Below, in pieces: positions 52,356 to 61,749 of a stretch of DNA of 64,000 bases. Position 1 is the first letter of the stretch. Each line of letters begins with the position of its first letter. The notes under the pieces are model-generated. The model did no database searches. It had not been told where the DNA came from and saw only the letters and a list, made by a program, of their open reading frames with translations. A program made the translations under genes and the position numbers. Origin of the DNA: Halieaceae bacterium. Its GTDB lineage: Bacteria; Pseudomonadota; Gammaproteobacteria; Pseudomonadales; Halieaceae. The stretch covers positions 1 to 64,000 of the forward strand of contig CACNSR010000002.1 of NCBI GenBank assembly GCA_902623175.1, read 5' to 3'.

Positions 52356-54331
52356 CGCGCGCTGACTGAACCCGTCGCTTTAGGGGCGAACACGAGCAGG
52401 GCATTACCGGCTTCGTGGTTATACAAACCGTACCCTGAATTGATCACCATATGGCCTGCGCCCAGCGCTGGCCCTGAGCCGCTCATACCCCCACCTTGCG
52501 CGATGACACCGTTGGTACCGGTCACCGGCGTGGTGGTGTTGTAAGACCAGATGATCTCGCCGCTGTTGCGGTCATAGATTCGGATAATGCCATCGAGGTG
52601 GCCTGCGATGACTGCGCCATCTGTTGCCGTAATGGCGGCCGACACACCAGGATCGCAGAAGGGCCGGCCCTCGCCGCAGACATTCTCCTGCACGTGAGTC
52701 CACAGCACCTCACCCGTCACGGCGTTAACCGCTGACACACCCGGGCGCGCGGTTTCTGGGTCCAGCCACTCACCGTTGCGGGTATCGTTCATGTCATTAA
52801 TAGGCACATAGACGGTGGTGCCGTCAGCGGCCATACCAAAATGCACGCCACCCTGAATGCTGCCACGTCCCAGCTTGACCTCCCACAATTTGTTCTGGCC
52901 TGTCTCCCAGTCGAGCGCAAACACGCGACCATCTTTTTGGCCCGCGACGACAACGGTTTTGCCCGCGCCAATATCAACCAACAGCGGGCTTGAAGCCTGG
53001 TCATAGTCTGGGCCATCTTCTTCAGGGCAGTTTGGATTGTCGACCATCATGCAGGCGACATTCCATGCATCGTCGGGGAAGGTTTGTCGTGACCACAGGC
53101 GCTCGCCGGTGTCCAGGCGAACTGCGATAACGGCATCACTATTTTGGTCCGCAGGGGACGAATAATTCTCGCCAGTGCCGAAAATCAGCAGGTTTCGATC
53201 GACATCGATAGTCGGGCTGGTCCACACGGGTGCGCCAGAAGGGGCGAAGATTTTGGTTCCCGCTGCGGTGTCCCCGGTGGAGATGGGAGTATTGGGAATG
53301 GCGTAGCTATCCCACAGAACCGAGCCATCATCGCCATTGACTGCCATAACGTGCCCTCGAAATGTGCAACAGGCATATTCTGGATTGGCCGCTGTGACTA
53401 CCTCCAGCGATGAGACAGGGACGTACAGGTTGCCGTTGGCAAAGGCTGGGGTGCCCGTTAACGTGGCGCTGTGATGGTCATCGGGGCTGGCCTGCCAGAC
53501 GAGTTCGCCGGTTGTGGCATCCAGCGCGTAAAGGTTGGCAATAATGTCGCCGAAGTAGGCGGTGGGGATGCCCTCCGGACCGCGTTTGCCCAGCGTGATA
53601 CCCGTGCGAACTTCAGCTCGCGCAGCAAAGGTCCAGCGCACGCACCCGGTCTCCAGATCAAAGGCATAGACGGTGCCGTCCTGACTGCCTACGAACACAG
53701 CACCCATGGCGATGGTAGGTTGGGATCTGGCGCGGGTAGATGCCGGGAAACCAAAGCTCCACTTCAACTCAAGATTGTCGATTTGCGACCGATCGAAGCC
53801 GGCTGCATCGGACGACACGTAGCGGCGGGTATCGTGACCCCACCCTGTCAGGTGACTCTCGTCGAGCGTGGAGAACTCGCTCGCCGAACCCTCGCACCAA
53901 GCCACCGCGGGTCCCGCATCGGGATCACCCAGGCGCATTTGCGTGATGTATTCGACGATGTGTTGCTTATCTCCGCCGGACAGGTGGGCGGCCTGAGACT
54001 GCATGATGCCTTTGGTAATGGAGCGATACAGCACCTGCGGAGACATGAGTTCCAGCCAGGTGGTGTGGGGTGCCTTGTAGACCTGTGCCTCGTGACAACC
54101 GGCACAATTTTCAATGTAAAGGGGCTTTCCGGGTAGCGCGTCGCGATCGCCCAGATCGCCGACCCAGGCGTACTGCTCATCCATCGATCCCAAAGTGGCA
54201 GGCTCGGCTTCCTCTACCGAGATATCTGCCGCTAAAGATGTGGCTTCCGCTTTTGCCTGACAGCCTATCAATACCGCCAGAGTAAAAACGATGGACCCAG
54301 CACCGAGGCGGGTCAGCATATCAAAGATCAT
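52352..54331 (-). CDS. PQQ-dependent quinohemoprotein dehydrogenase, PVA dehydrogenase-like
   Basis: 659 residues from the Met at 54331. The N-terminus is a lipoprotein signal (LAVLIGC, lipobox). A c-type cytochrome domain follows with ENCAGCHEAQ (CxxCH, about 76), then an eight-bladed PQQ propeller with repeated W-docking motifs (SQDGTVYAFDLETGCVRW, GQKDGRVFALDWETGQNKLW, AVTGEVLW, DRNSGEIIWSYN). Oxidises alcohols in the periplasm and passes electrons to cytochrome c. Heme-before-PQQ order matches polyvinyl-alcohol dehydrogenase-like enzymes. No PQQ biosynthesis gene in the window. Confidence 0.88.
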   Translation of the reverse strand: MIFDMLTRLGAGSIVFTLAVLIGCQAKAEATSLAADISVEEAEPATLGSMDEQYAWVGDLGDRDALPGKPLYIENCAGCHEAQVYKAPHTTWLELMSPQVLYRSITKGIMQSQAAHLSGGDKQHIVEYITQMRLGDPDAGPAVAWCEGSASEFSTLDESHLTGWGHDTRRYVSSDAAGFDRSQIDNLELKWSFGFPASTRARSQPTIAMGAVFVGSQDGTVYAFDLETGCVRWTFAARAEVRTGITLGKRGPEGIPTAYFGDIIANLYALDATTGELVWQASPDDHHSATLTGTPAFANGNLYVPVSSLEVVTAANPEYACCTFRGHVMAVNGDDGSVLWDSYAIPNTPISTGDTAAGTKIFAPSGAPVWTSPTIDVDRNLLIFGTGENYSSPADQNSDAVIAVRLDTGERLWSRQTFPDDAWNVACMMVDNPNCPEEDGPDYDQASSPLLVDIGAGKTVVVAGQKDGRVFALDWETGQNKLWEVKLGRGSIQGGVHFGMAADGTTVYVPINDMNDTRNGEWLDPETARPGVSAVNAVTGEVLWTHVQENVCGEGRPFCDPGVSAAITATDGAVIAGHLDGIIRIYDRNSGEIIWSYNTTTPVTGTNGVIAQGGGMSGSGPALGAGHMVINSGYGLYNHEAGNALLVFAPKATGSVSAR

Positions 54332-54512
54332 TACGGCCTCTCCCTTTTTGTTGTGCCGAAAATAATAAAGGCTTGGGAGCGAGATTGGTACGGACATTTC
54401 AGGTGCGCTGTAACGAAATGCCGTCTCTGGCTCGGAGGTGAAAAGCTGGTTATGGTGGGGCCTTGGCGCTCTGCGAGCACGAAGTAATACTCAATGGATA
54501 CAGGAGAGTGAT

Positions 54513-54833
54513 ATGGCCCGGGAGAATCTTTGGCTGGTCAAGTGCACTGACCGTGACGGCGACGACGTGGACGGTCTGCGTGAGAAGCACATGGCGGGGC
54601 ACTTGGCGCACATCGAGGCGATTGTGGACCACATTGCCATGGCAGGCCCGCTCAAAGACTCGGCGGGAGAAAAAATCGTCGGTAGCATGCTGGTGTATCG
54701 GACTGATGACCTCGAGCAAGCCAAGGCCTGGTTAGATGGCGATCCCTACGCGCGCTGTGGTATCTGGGGGACGATCGAGTGGTCCCGTCTGGTGTTGGCG
54801 GCTGGTGCTCTGGCCGGTGGAGTGACATGGTAG
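54513..54833 (+). CDS. YciI-family protein
   Basis: 106 residues from ATG 54513 with CAGGAGA seven bases upstream; the longer frame from 54438 has no RBS. The YciI pattern: LWLVKCTDRDGDDVDGLREK, a conserved His (HMAGHLAHIEAI) and Asp in LDGDPYARCGIW (about 76-86), the presumed active-site region. YciI proteins share the Dabb-like fold; some act as dehydrochlorinases or muconolactone-type isomerases. Divergent from the PQQ gene. Confidence 0.85.
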   Translation: MARENLWLVKCTDRDGDDVDGLREKHMAGHLAHIEAIVDHIAMAGPLKDSAGEKIVGSMLVYRTDDLEQAKAWLDGDPYARCGIWGTIEWSRLVLAAGALAGGVTW

Positions 54834-54950
54834 TGCCCATCGGCGCGACGCATAAGAAGCGTTGCTGCCCCAGCCAGCACCTCGCGCGCAAAGCAGCGCA
54901 TGGAGTGGATTCGTTAGCAACGTTAGCCAAAGCCTGAGGGAGAGCAAATT

Positions 54951-55718
54951 ATGTCCAGCAACTCGATGAGCGTTAGTCTCAGTGGTAAGACGGCATTGGT
55001 AACAGGTGCGAGCTCGGGTATTGGTGCGGCTGTGGCAAGCGCATTGGCCGCCAATGGAGCGATGGTCTGGGTAAACCACCCGGACGAGGCCACAGCAGAA
55101 TCTGCAGAGGCAGTGGTGACGAGCATTGTAGAGTCCGGCGGGGCGGCTCAGACGATACAGGCCGATGTCAGCAGTGAGTCTGATGTGTTGGCGATGTTTT
55201 CAGCTTTGGGGTCGGGTCCACTGGATATCCTTGTGAATAACGCGGGAATCGCCCATTCCAGCCCGGTTGAGACGCTTGAGGTTGCAGACTTCGACCGATT
55301 GATGGGTGTGCACCTGCGCGGCACCTTTCTCTGCACGCGTTCTGCATTGGAGATGATGTATGCGCAAAATAGCGGCCGCATTATCAACACAGCCTCGCAG
55401 CTTGCTTATATCGGCGCGCCGGGGTTCTCTCACTACACTGCGGCGAAAGGCGCGATTCTCTCATTCACGCGCAGCCTCGCGCTCGAGATTGGCGACCGCC
55501 CGATTACCGCTAATTGTGTGGCGCCGGGGGCGACCATGACCCCGATTTTAGCTGACGTGCCCGACGATATATTGGAAGGTATTCGTCAAAACATCCCCGC
55601 GGGTCGGATTGCAGAGGTCGAGGACATTGTGGGGGCCTATCTGTTCCTGGCTAGTGACGCGGCGGGGCATTTCAGAGGCCAGTGTTTAAGCCCCAATGGT
55701 GGGGATGCCTTTCTCTAG
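54951..55718 (+). CDS. Short-chain dehydrogenase/reductase (SDR), glucose-1-dehydrogenase-like
   Basis: 255 residues. GKTALVTGASSGIGAAVASA (TGxxxGxG), NNAG (about 97), catalytic YTAAKGAILSF (about 162-172), and a C-terminal GQCLSPNGGDAFL in place of the usual GxDGG. Terminal oxidation or reduction step in the catabolic region. 117 bp after the YciI gene on the same strand. Confidence 0.85.
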   Translation: MSSNSMSVSLSGKTALVTGASSGIGAAVASALAANGAMVWVNHPDEATAESAEAVVTSIVESGGAAQTIQADVSSESDVLAMFSALGSGPLDILVNNAGIAHSSPVETLEVADFDRLMGVHLRGTFLCTRSALEMMYAQNSGRIINTASQLAYIGAPGFSHYTAAKGAILSFTRSLALEIGDRPITANCVAPGATMTPILADVPDDILEGIRQNIPAGRIAEVEDIVGAYLFLASDAAGHFRGQCLSPNGGDAFL

Positions 55719-55831
55719 CTTCGCCGCATCTGCAGTATCAGTGCTGTCGCTTTGGGCGACATGTTGCGAGGTGCGACACTATTTTTTCGGAAATTGATCG
55801 CTAAACTCAATTGCAATCGCTGGCAAAAAAG

Positions 55832-55847
55832 CTGAATATATATACAG
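55832..55847. promoter_or_regulatory. LexA (SOS) box upstream of recA
   Basis: CTG-N10-CAG with N10 = AATATATATA, giving CTGAATATATATACAG, a near-perfect gammaproteobacterial SOS box. 146 bp before the recA start. Confidence 0.9.
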
Positions 55848-55993
55848 TACTTAAGCAGCGGGTATTTTGGGTGCGAAAACCCAGTTGAATGGGGTTGAGC
55901 GCGACATAGCGTGAGCTTCGGGGCGCAGCCGAAAGGGCGCGCTCGGCCGAACAAGCGAAGAAAGCAGAGCGAGCAAATCAAAGGGAGCAAGAC

Positions 55994-57070
55994 ATGGATC
56001 CGAACAAGCAAAAAGCACTGGATGCGGCGCTGTCACAAATTGAGCGCCAGTTTGGCAAGGGTACGGTCATGCGCATGGGTGACCAGGAACGGGTAGCGAT
56101 ACCCTCGATCTCCACCGGCTCACTGGGCTTGGACATTGCACTGGGCATCGGCGGCTTGCCCAAGGGCCGCATTGTGGAGATATACGGCCCTGAATCATCG
56201 GGCAAAACGACCCTAACCTTGCAGGTGATTGCAGAGGCGCAAAAGGTGGGAGGCACTGCGGCATTTATCGACGCGGAGCACGCTTTGGACCCTCAGTACG
56301 CCGACAAACTGGGTGTGCAGGTGGACGACCTGATCGTATCCCAGCCGGATACCGGTGAGCAGGCGCTTGAAGTCGCCGAGATGCTGGTGCGCTCCGGTGC
56401 TGTTGACGTACTGGTTGTAGATTCCGTTGCGGCGCTCACCCCGAAGGCAGAGATCGAAGGTGAGATGGGGGATTCGCACGTGGGTCTCCAGGCGCGACTC
56501 CTCAGTCAGGCGATGCGCAAACTCACGGGTGCGATCAAGCAGACTAACTGCCTAGTGATCTTTATCAACCAGATCCGTATGAAGATCGGCGTTATGTTCG
56601 GTAGTCCTGAAACCACCACCGGTGGTAATGCGCTCAAGTTTTACTCCTCAGTGCGTTTGGATATCCGACGCATCGGGGCGGTTAAAGAGGGCGACGAGGT
56701 AGTGGGTAATGAGACCCGCGTGAAGGTGGTGAAGAACAAAGTCTCACCGCCATTCCGTCAGGCGGAGTTCCAGATCATGTACGGTGGTGGCATTTACCAC
56801 ATGGGCGAAGTGATTGATTGGGGCGTGAAGCTGAACCTCATCGATAAGTCTGGTGCATGGTATGCCTACAAAGGCGACAAGATCGGTCAGGGCAAAGCGA
56901 ACGCCTCCAAGTTCCTAGAGGAGAATGCGGCGGTTGCAAAAGAGATCGAAGACCAAATCCGCCATCAAATGATGGGTCTGCCGCTAGCCGCGGTGGAAAC
57001 TGAGGTGGCCGAGGCGCCGGTTGAGGAATCAAACAAGCCTGACATCGGAGAGGTTGCCGAGTCATCCTGA
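55994..57070 (+). CDS. recA: Recombinase RecA
   Basis: 358 residues. P-loop [10 protein letters not shown] (about 66-75), EHALDPQYA, the L2-loop region [14 protein letters not shown], and a typical acidic C-terminal tail. Catalyses strand exchange and promotes LexA self-cleavage, with the LexA box upstream closing the SOS feedback loop. Preceded by a 275-bp intergenic region, followed by recX 20 bp after the stop. Confidence 0.98.
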   Translation: MDPNKQKALDAALSQIERQFGKGTVMRMGDQERVAIPSISTGSLGLDIALGIGGLPKGRIVEIYGPESSGKTTLTLQVIAEAQKVGGTAAFIDAEHALDPQYADKLGVQVDDLIVSQPDTGEQALEVAEMLVRSGAVDVLVVDSVAALTPKAEIEGEMGDSHVGLQARLLSQAMRKLTGAIKQTNCLVIFINQIRMKIGVMFGSPETTTGGNALKFYSSVRLDIRRIGAVKEGDEVVGNETRVKVVKNKVSPPFRQAEFQIMYGGGIYHMGEVIDWGVKLNLIDKSGAWYAYKGDKIGQGKANASKFLEENAAVAKEIEDQIRHQMMGLPLAAVETEVAEAPVEESNKPDIGEVAESS

Positions 57071-57090
57071 CGCTAGGCGGAGCCTCCTCT

Positions 57091-57624
57091 ATGGAGGATT
57101 ACACGAAGAAAGGTCCGGTTACTCCCGGCGAGCTAAGACTCGCCGGGATGGAGTTGCTTGCGCGGCGGGAACACGGCTCATATGAGCTCAAGACCAAGCT
57201 TGCAAAGCGTTTCAGAAAGCGCGATTGTGACGCAGACACAGTCGAGCAAGTCACGCAGCAGTTCATTGAAGAAGGTCTGCTCAGCGACGAGCGCTTTGCG
57301 GCTTCTAGAGTGCGGCAGCTTGCGGGTCGAGGTTACGGACCCAGCTGGATTCGCAATGATCTGCGCCAGCAGCGCGTTGAACACTTGATCAGTGACAACA
57401 TGGGAGAGGCTTTCGACGCAGAAGTTGATTGGGAAGCAGAAGCCATCGCGGTCTATAAAAAGAAGTACGGCGGTGCGCCCATTGAGGGTGACTGGGACGC
57501 GCGTCAGCGAGAACGCGGACGACGCCTCAGATTCATGCAGTATCGTGGCTTTAGTTTAGATGTCAGCCAAAACCTCGTAAATAAAGATGACCAGGGTGAT
57601 CAATCTCCAGAAGACGTGGAGTGA
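57091..57624 (+). CDS. recX: RecA-modulating protein RecX
   Basis: 177 residues in three helix-rich repeats typical of RecX (AGMELLARREHGSYELKTKL, DERFAASRVRQLAGRGYGPS, RRLRFMQYRGFSLD). It limits RecA filament growth. The position right after recA, with a short gap, is the usual arrangement. Convergent with the DUF3014 gene, ends only 3 bp apart. Confidence 0.94.
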   Translation: MEDYTKKGPVTPGELRLAGMELLARREHGSYELKTKLAKRFRKRDCDADTVEQVTQQFIEEGLLSDERFAASRVRQLAGRGYGPSWIRNDLRQQRVEHLISDNMGEAFDAEVDWEAEAIAVYKKKYGGAPIEGDWDARQRERGRRLRFMQYRGFSLDVSQNLVNKDDQGDQSPEDVE

Positions 57625-57627
57625 GCG

Positions 57628-58488
57628 TTAGGTTGACTCCGATACCTGACTGAGCCACAGGCCTCGTACTTCAGCGGCTTTTGCCTTTAAAATTTCGGCG
57701 TTCTCTGGACCCATGCGAAGCACAAGCTTTTGGATCGGCGCGAGTCCTTCAATGGCCGGATCCTCAAAGATCCAAACCGCCTCCTTGCGAATGAGCCGCG
57801 CCTCGCTGAGATCTACTTCAGGTGTGGCGATCAACAAGTCGAGCGTTATCACAACCGCCATGTCGAAGGCAGCGGGATCCTCGCCGTAGTAAGACCAGGC
57901 CTCTCGGAACAGCGGGATGAACCACTCAAGCGATGACAAGAGTGATGCAAGGTCAAGGCTCCCAAGCCATTTGGTTAGTGAGTCATAGCGCTCAAAGCCA
58001 GCTGGGTCGGCGACGACCTGCGTGCCATCGTCGCTGAAAGGGAATGCAGCTCTGGGCCGTGAGACGGGCAGGAGCTTGTAGGGGACGTCGCCCTGCGCCA
58101 TCAGGTAGACAACGCTGGCGCTACGCTCGATGATATTACTTGGTGTCAAATATTGCTGTCCGGTTGTGCCTAGCGGGATATCCCCCAAGGCATCGCGCAC
58201 CGCGTCGTCGCTCTCCTCAAGCCGGGGTAAAGGCTCTTCTACTGGCGCAGGCGGCGGAAGCGATGGCAGTGGTGTCGGACCCTCGATTTCCGCCGCGACG
58301 GGAGCAGGTGGAGGTGCGAGTGGCGGGGCCGTTAAAGTTGGCGCGGGCTCCTCTTCCGGTGGCCAGATGCGGGTCAACAGGACCATACCGCCGGCGATGA
58401 CCAATAATAGGACCACGATGAGCCCCGCCTGTGCCGCGGAAATAGCTCCTCGTTGAGTGCTCACGATATGGAATTTTTTGGCCATCAC
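57628..58488 (-). CDS. DUF3014 family membrane-anchored protein
   Basis: 286 residues. A single N-terminal TM helix (about 20-43), a Pro-rich linker (PAPTLTAPPLAPPPAPVAAE, about 48-85), then a globular domain with SAVVYLMAQGDVPYK and AAFPFSDDGT-type segments typical of DUF3014. Probably periplasmic; function unknown. A start at the second Met is equally possible. Confidence 0.82.
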   Translation of the reverse strand: MMAKKFHIVSTQRGAISAAQAGLIVVLLLVIAGGMVLLTRIWPPEEEPAPTLTAPPLAPPPAPVAAEIEGPTPLPSLPPPAPVEEPLPRLEESDDAVRDALGDIPLGTTGQQYLTPSNIIERSASVVYLMAQGDVPYKLLPVSRPRAAFPFSDDGTQVVADPAGFERYDSLTKWLGSLDLASLLSSLEWFIPLFREAWSYYGEDPAAFDMAVVITLDLLIATPEVDLSEARLIRKEAVWIFEDPAIEGLAPIQKLVLRMGPENAEILKAKAAEVRGLWLSQVSEST

Positions 58489-58540
58489 ATGTTTTCCTGA
58501 TTACTCAACAGCTAACATTTGGTTTAATGATACTGAGTGA

Positions 58541-58620
58541 TTTGAGGCCGTCACGCCACCACAGTGCCTGCCGGTGTGCTTAATACCAGCAATAACGCCC
58601 GTTATTTGAGGCCGTTACGG
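58541..58620 (+). repeat. Two copies of a 16-bp direct repeat
   Basis: ATTTGAGGCCGTCACG (58541-58556) and ATTTGAGGCCGTTACG (58605-58620), 15 of 16 bases identical, spaced 64 bp, in the DUF3014/peptidase gap. Meaning unknown; possibly a regulatory pair or a remnant duplication. Confidence 0.5.
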
Positions 58621-58639
58621 CGGGTTACCGATCATCCAA

Positions 58640-60556
58640 CTATTGACCGTGGGTTGCCACCGCCTCCATCTCCGCTAAGGCTTGCTCAAGTTGATCAACC
58701 AAGTCGTCAAACACCTCGATCGTCGCTTCGATGGGCTCGGGTGAGGTCATGTCGATACCAGCCTTTTTGAGGAGCTCGATGGGGTAGTCATTAGAGCCGG
58801 ACTTGAGCATGGTCAAGTATCGCTCCCGAGCCGGCTCTCCTTCCTCAAGAATTTGCTTGGCCAGAGCCGTGGCAGCGACAAACGAGGTCGAGTACTGGTA
58901 GACGTAAAAGTTGTCACTGCGCAAAAAGTGTGGGATCCGGCTCCACTCGATCTGATTGAGGTCGTTGGCATGAACCGCATTTCCGTAGTAATCGCTAAAT
59001 ACATCGGCATAAATCGTGTTCAGCACTCCCGCAGTAAGCGCTTCGCCAGCCTCGACTTTGGCATGGACGCGCGCTTCAAAATCGGCAAAAGAGGCCTGCC
59101 GATAAAAGCCGCCCCTAAATTCATCAAGGTAGGAGCTCAGCAGATACGCGCGCTCGCCCGCCGAGGTCGCCTCGGCCAACATTTTTTGCATCAGGATCGC
59201 CTCATTGGTCATTGAGGCAATTTCGGCGATGAAGGTGCGGTAGTCGCCATAAACCTGGGGCTGGGTGTTGCGGGTTAGGTAGCTATGGATCGAGTGACCG
59301 TACTCGTGAGCGAGGGTCGAGACGTTGTTGAGCGTGCCCTCGAAGTTCATAGAGAGATAGGGTTTGGAGGTGTAAGTACCCCAGCTATAGGCGCCGCTGC
59401 GTTTGCCACGGTTGGGCATGGCATCGACCCAACCATCGTCGAATCCTTTCCAAAAGATGTTGATGTATTCCTCGCCGAGTGGCGTGAGTGCATCGGCCAC
59501 GATCTCCTTCGCCTCGTCAAAGCTCACGTCTTTGATTGTTGGGGGAACAATGGGCGCATACATGTCCCAGATTTCCAACCGATCCACGCCAAGCGTTTTT
59601 TCTCGAAGTCGAAGGTAGCGTTGCAATGGCGCGGTACCTCCTCGCGCTGTTGTGATCAGGTTATTAAAGACCTCGATCGGAATGGCGTTGGTGTAAGTGG
59701 CGTGCTTCAGTCGGGACTCAAAGCCTCGAGCACGCGCAAAAAATACGCGGCTTTTAACATGCCCCTCATAGTTGGCGGCGAGGGTGTGATTGAGCGTCTT
59801 ATATCCCTCAAACAATCCTTTCCATGCCGCTTCACGCACGTTGCGATCCGCAGAGTGCAGGAATGCGCCATAGCGACTGTTGGTAAGCTCAATCTCATCT
59901 CCCGACTCATCAATCATGGTCCCGAAGGACAGATCAGAGCTGTCAATCGCGGTGAACACACTGTCAAATTTATCGAGGGGGTCCGACGCCATCGCTAGTA
60001 AACGCTCTTCGGCCTCAGATAGCGTGTGAGGTCGCATGCGGGCGGTTTCATCCAAATAGTGCTTGTAGACCTCGAGTCTGGGCGTGCGATCGATGAACTG
60101 GGTCAGCGTCTCTTCGGGGATGGCTAGCAGTTCTGGCGTGAAGTAGGATAGTGCTTGCTGGTACTGAGAATACATCCCCTGCGCCTCAGAAAAGCGCGCT
60201 GCATTATCGGAGATGCGGGTGTCCTCATAGCTCTTGAGTCCGGCGTAGACATACAGGTTAGCGATGATGGTTTCTGCGGTCTGGATGCTTTCAATGGCTT
60301 GCAACAAGTTCTCGCCGCTCTCACTCAGCTTGCCACGAAATGCCGACAGCGTTGGCAGTGATTCCAGGAATCTCTCCCGATCCGCTTCCCATGCGGTAGA
60401 GTCCGTATACATATCGGTTAGATCCCACTTGAACTGAGCATCTATATCTGTGCGTTCGGGCACGGCTTTGGCAAAGACCGCAGTGGAAGCAAGAAAGATT
60501 AGGCCGAATAGGGAACTACAGAGTAGGCGGAAAAAGTCGATTTTGATCGGTGGCAT
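58640..60556 (-). CDS. Oligoendopeptidase F-like M3 metallopeptidase, exported
   Basis: 638 residues from the Met at 60556, chosen because it begins a signal peptide (FFRLLCSSLFGLIFLASTAVFA). Catalytic zinc motif HEYGHSIH (about 391-398) with downstream Glu. The PepF/oligopeptidase F layout is clear (RWLSEAEERLLAM-type region, DRNVREAAWKGLFEGY). Cleaves oligopeptides, here in the periplasm. C-terminal acidic, repetitive tail. Neighbouring genes are unrelated. Confidence 0.86.
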   Translation of the reverse strand: MPPIKIDFFRLLCSSLFGLIFLASTAVFAKAVPERTDIDAQFKWDLTDMYTDSTAWEADRERFLESLPTLSAFRGKLSESGENLLQAIESIQTAETIIANLYVYAGLKSYEDTRISDNAARFSEAQGMYSQYQQALSYFTPELLAIPEETLTQFIDRTPRLEVYKHYLDETARMRPHTLSEAEERLLAMASDPLDKFDSVFTAIDSSDLSFGTMIDESGDEIELTNSRYGAFLHSADRNVREAAWKGLFEGYKTLNHTLAANYEGHVKSRVFFARARGFESRLKHATYTNAIPIEVFNNLITTARGGTAPLQRYLRLREKTLGVDRLEIWDMYAPIVPPTIKDVSFDEAKEIVADALTPLGEEYINIFWKGFDDGWVDAMPNRGKRSGAYSWGTYTSKPYLSMNFEGTLNNVSTLAHEYGHSIHSYLTRNTQPQVYGDYRTFIAEIASMTNEAILMQKMLAEATSAGERAYLLSSYLDEFRGGFYRQASFADFEARVHAKVEAGEALTAGVLNTIYADVFSDYYGNAVHANDLNQIEWSRIPHFLRSDNFYVYQYSTSFVAATALAKQILEEGEPARERYLTMLKSGSNDYPIELLKKAGIDMTSPEPIEATIEVFDDLVDQLEQALAEMEAVATHGQ

Positions 60557-60666
60557 GGGCGTATCGTCCTTGAAGTGACCGTTGGCGTTGCTTTTATCGG
60601 TGGGCCGAGCAGGTGCCGCCATCTGCGGGCGCACAGCCTAACGGATCTCTGTAGTGAAAACGAGAT

Positions 60667-61311
60667 TTACAATTGCTGCGGTGGGGAGGTCGTACCGGCG
60701 GGTGCAAATCGCACGCCGGCATGCGGTTGCGTGTAGGTGTCGAGCCCGACCACCGCGACGAGACCCATGTCGCTCAGAGAGAGACCGCCATCGCTCCGTT
60801 GGGCCGTCATTGGGTACTGCAGATGCTCCACTTCTCCAATGATCATATGCGTACCGTTGATTTCGAGCAGGTGATGTTCTCGTAATAAACATCCTATTTG
60901 TAACGGTGACCCTTTGATAAAAGGCGCGCCAAACTCATCCAACCACTCAGCGTCAAAGCCGCAGGCATCAAATTCCGATTGATCCTTGGGAAAGGGGGCA
61001 GAGGTCTGGTGTGCCTGTGCGGCGTCATCCAGCGAAAAGCCGTTCAGCGACCAGCACTGGGTTTCCAACAGGTTGTGGAGGGTGTGCCGTTCGCTCTCGC
61101 CCGTGCTGGGGCGCAGAATCATAGCCAAGAGGGGCGGGCTTGAGCCCAGATGGAAATGAGAGCTCACCATGGCGAGATTCTCTCTGCCTGCTGCGTCGCA
61201 AGTGCCCACGAGCATCGCGGATTTGTATCCAGGCAGGCTATTAATAAGTAGCGCTCTCGCCTGTGGCACCATATCGGCGATGTCGGGCGCGGTGAGGTGC
61301 GCTATCGTCAA
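60667..61311 (-). CDS. Flavin reductase-like (FMN-binding split-barrel) protein
   Basis: 214 residues from TTG 61311, which overlaps the preceding stop by 4 bp; the ORF extends upstream in-frame but only through the overlapping gene. Flavin reductase/DIM6-type features: MVSSHFHLGSSPPLLAMILR, NGFSLDDAA, FIKGSPLQIGCLLREHHLLE, and a C-terminal domain typical of the split-barrel. May reduce FMN for a monooxygenase, but no dedicated partner is nearby. Confidence 0.8.
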   Translation of the reverse strand: MTIAHLTAPDIADMVPQARALLINSLPGYKSAMLVGTCDAAGRENLAMVSSHFHLGSSPPLLAMILRPSTGESERHTLHNLLETQCWSLNGFSLDDAAQAHQTSAPFPKDQSEFDACGFDAEWLDEFGAPFIKGSPLQIGCLLREHHLLEINGTHMIIGEVEHLQYPMTAQRSDGGLSLSDMGLVAVVGLDTYTQPHAGVRFAPAGTTSPPQQL

Positions 61312-61694
61312 TTTGAGACGCTCGATTCGGAGTCTAGCGGATAGCGCTTGGCGTAGCGGCGGACCGCCCACTGGCGGTAACACCAGCTAGCGAGAGGTTT
61401 GACCAAAGGCCAAGACAGCCAGCGCCAAAAAAATCCGATACGGGTGTACTGCCAGGCTGCCACGTTGGCCTCGAGTCCAATGACCCACTCAGAGCCTCGT
61501 TTGAGGTGCAGGTTTTTTAGCAGCGTTTCCTTATCCGGCCCTTCGGTGCCAGGTGGCAGCGCATGAATGTCTTGCAATACCAGCTGCTCTGACTTGAGTT
61601 TCGTCAGATGGGACATCTCGCGCTGGCACAAAGGACAGCTGCCGTCATAATAAAGAATGTCAGGCTCTTGCATGGCAGTGTTACGAGTCGACAT
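61308..61694 (-). CDS. DCC-family thiol-disulfide oxidoreductase (DUF393)
   Basis: 128 residues. The DUF393/DCC hallmark YYDGSCPLCQREM (DxxCxxC, about 16-28) opens a thioredoxin-like domain. The C-terminal stretch ends WCYRQWAVRRYAKRYPLD. Membrane-associated redox or auxiliary function; exact role unknown. The start could also be the second Met (codon 8). Overlaps the flavin reductase gene by 4 bp. Confidence 0.85.
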   Translation of the reverse strand: MSTRNTAMQEPDILYYDGSCPLCQREMSHLTKLKSEQLVLQDIHALPPGTEGPDKETLLKNLHLKRGSEWVIGLEANVAAWQYTRIGFFWRWLSWPLVKPLASWCYRQWAVRRYAKRYPLDSESSVSN

Positions 61695-61749
61695 TTGCTA
61701 CGGATGAGCAAGAGCGTTGGCGGGAGGTGAACAGGAACGGGACGGCGAT

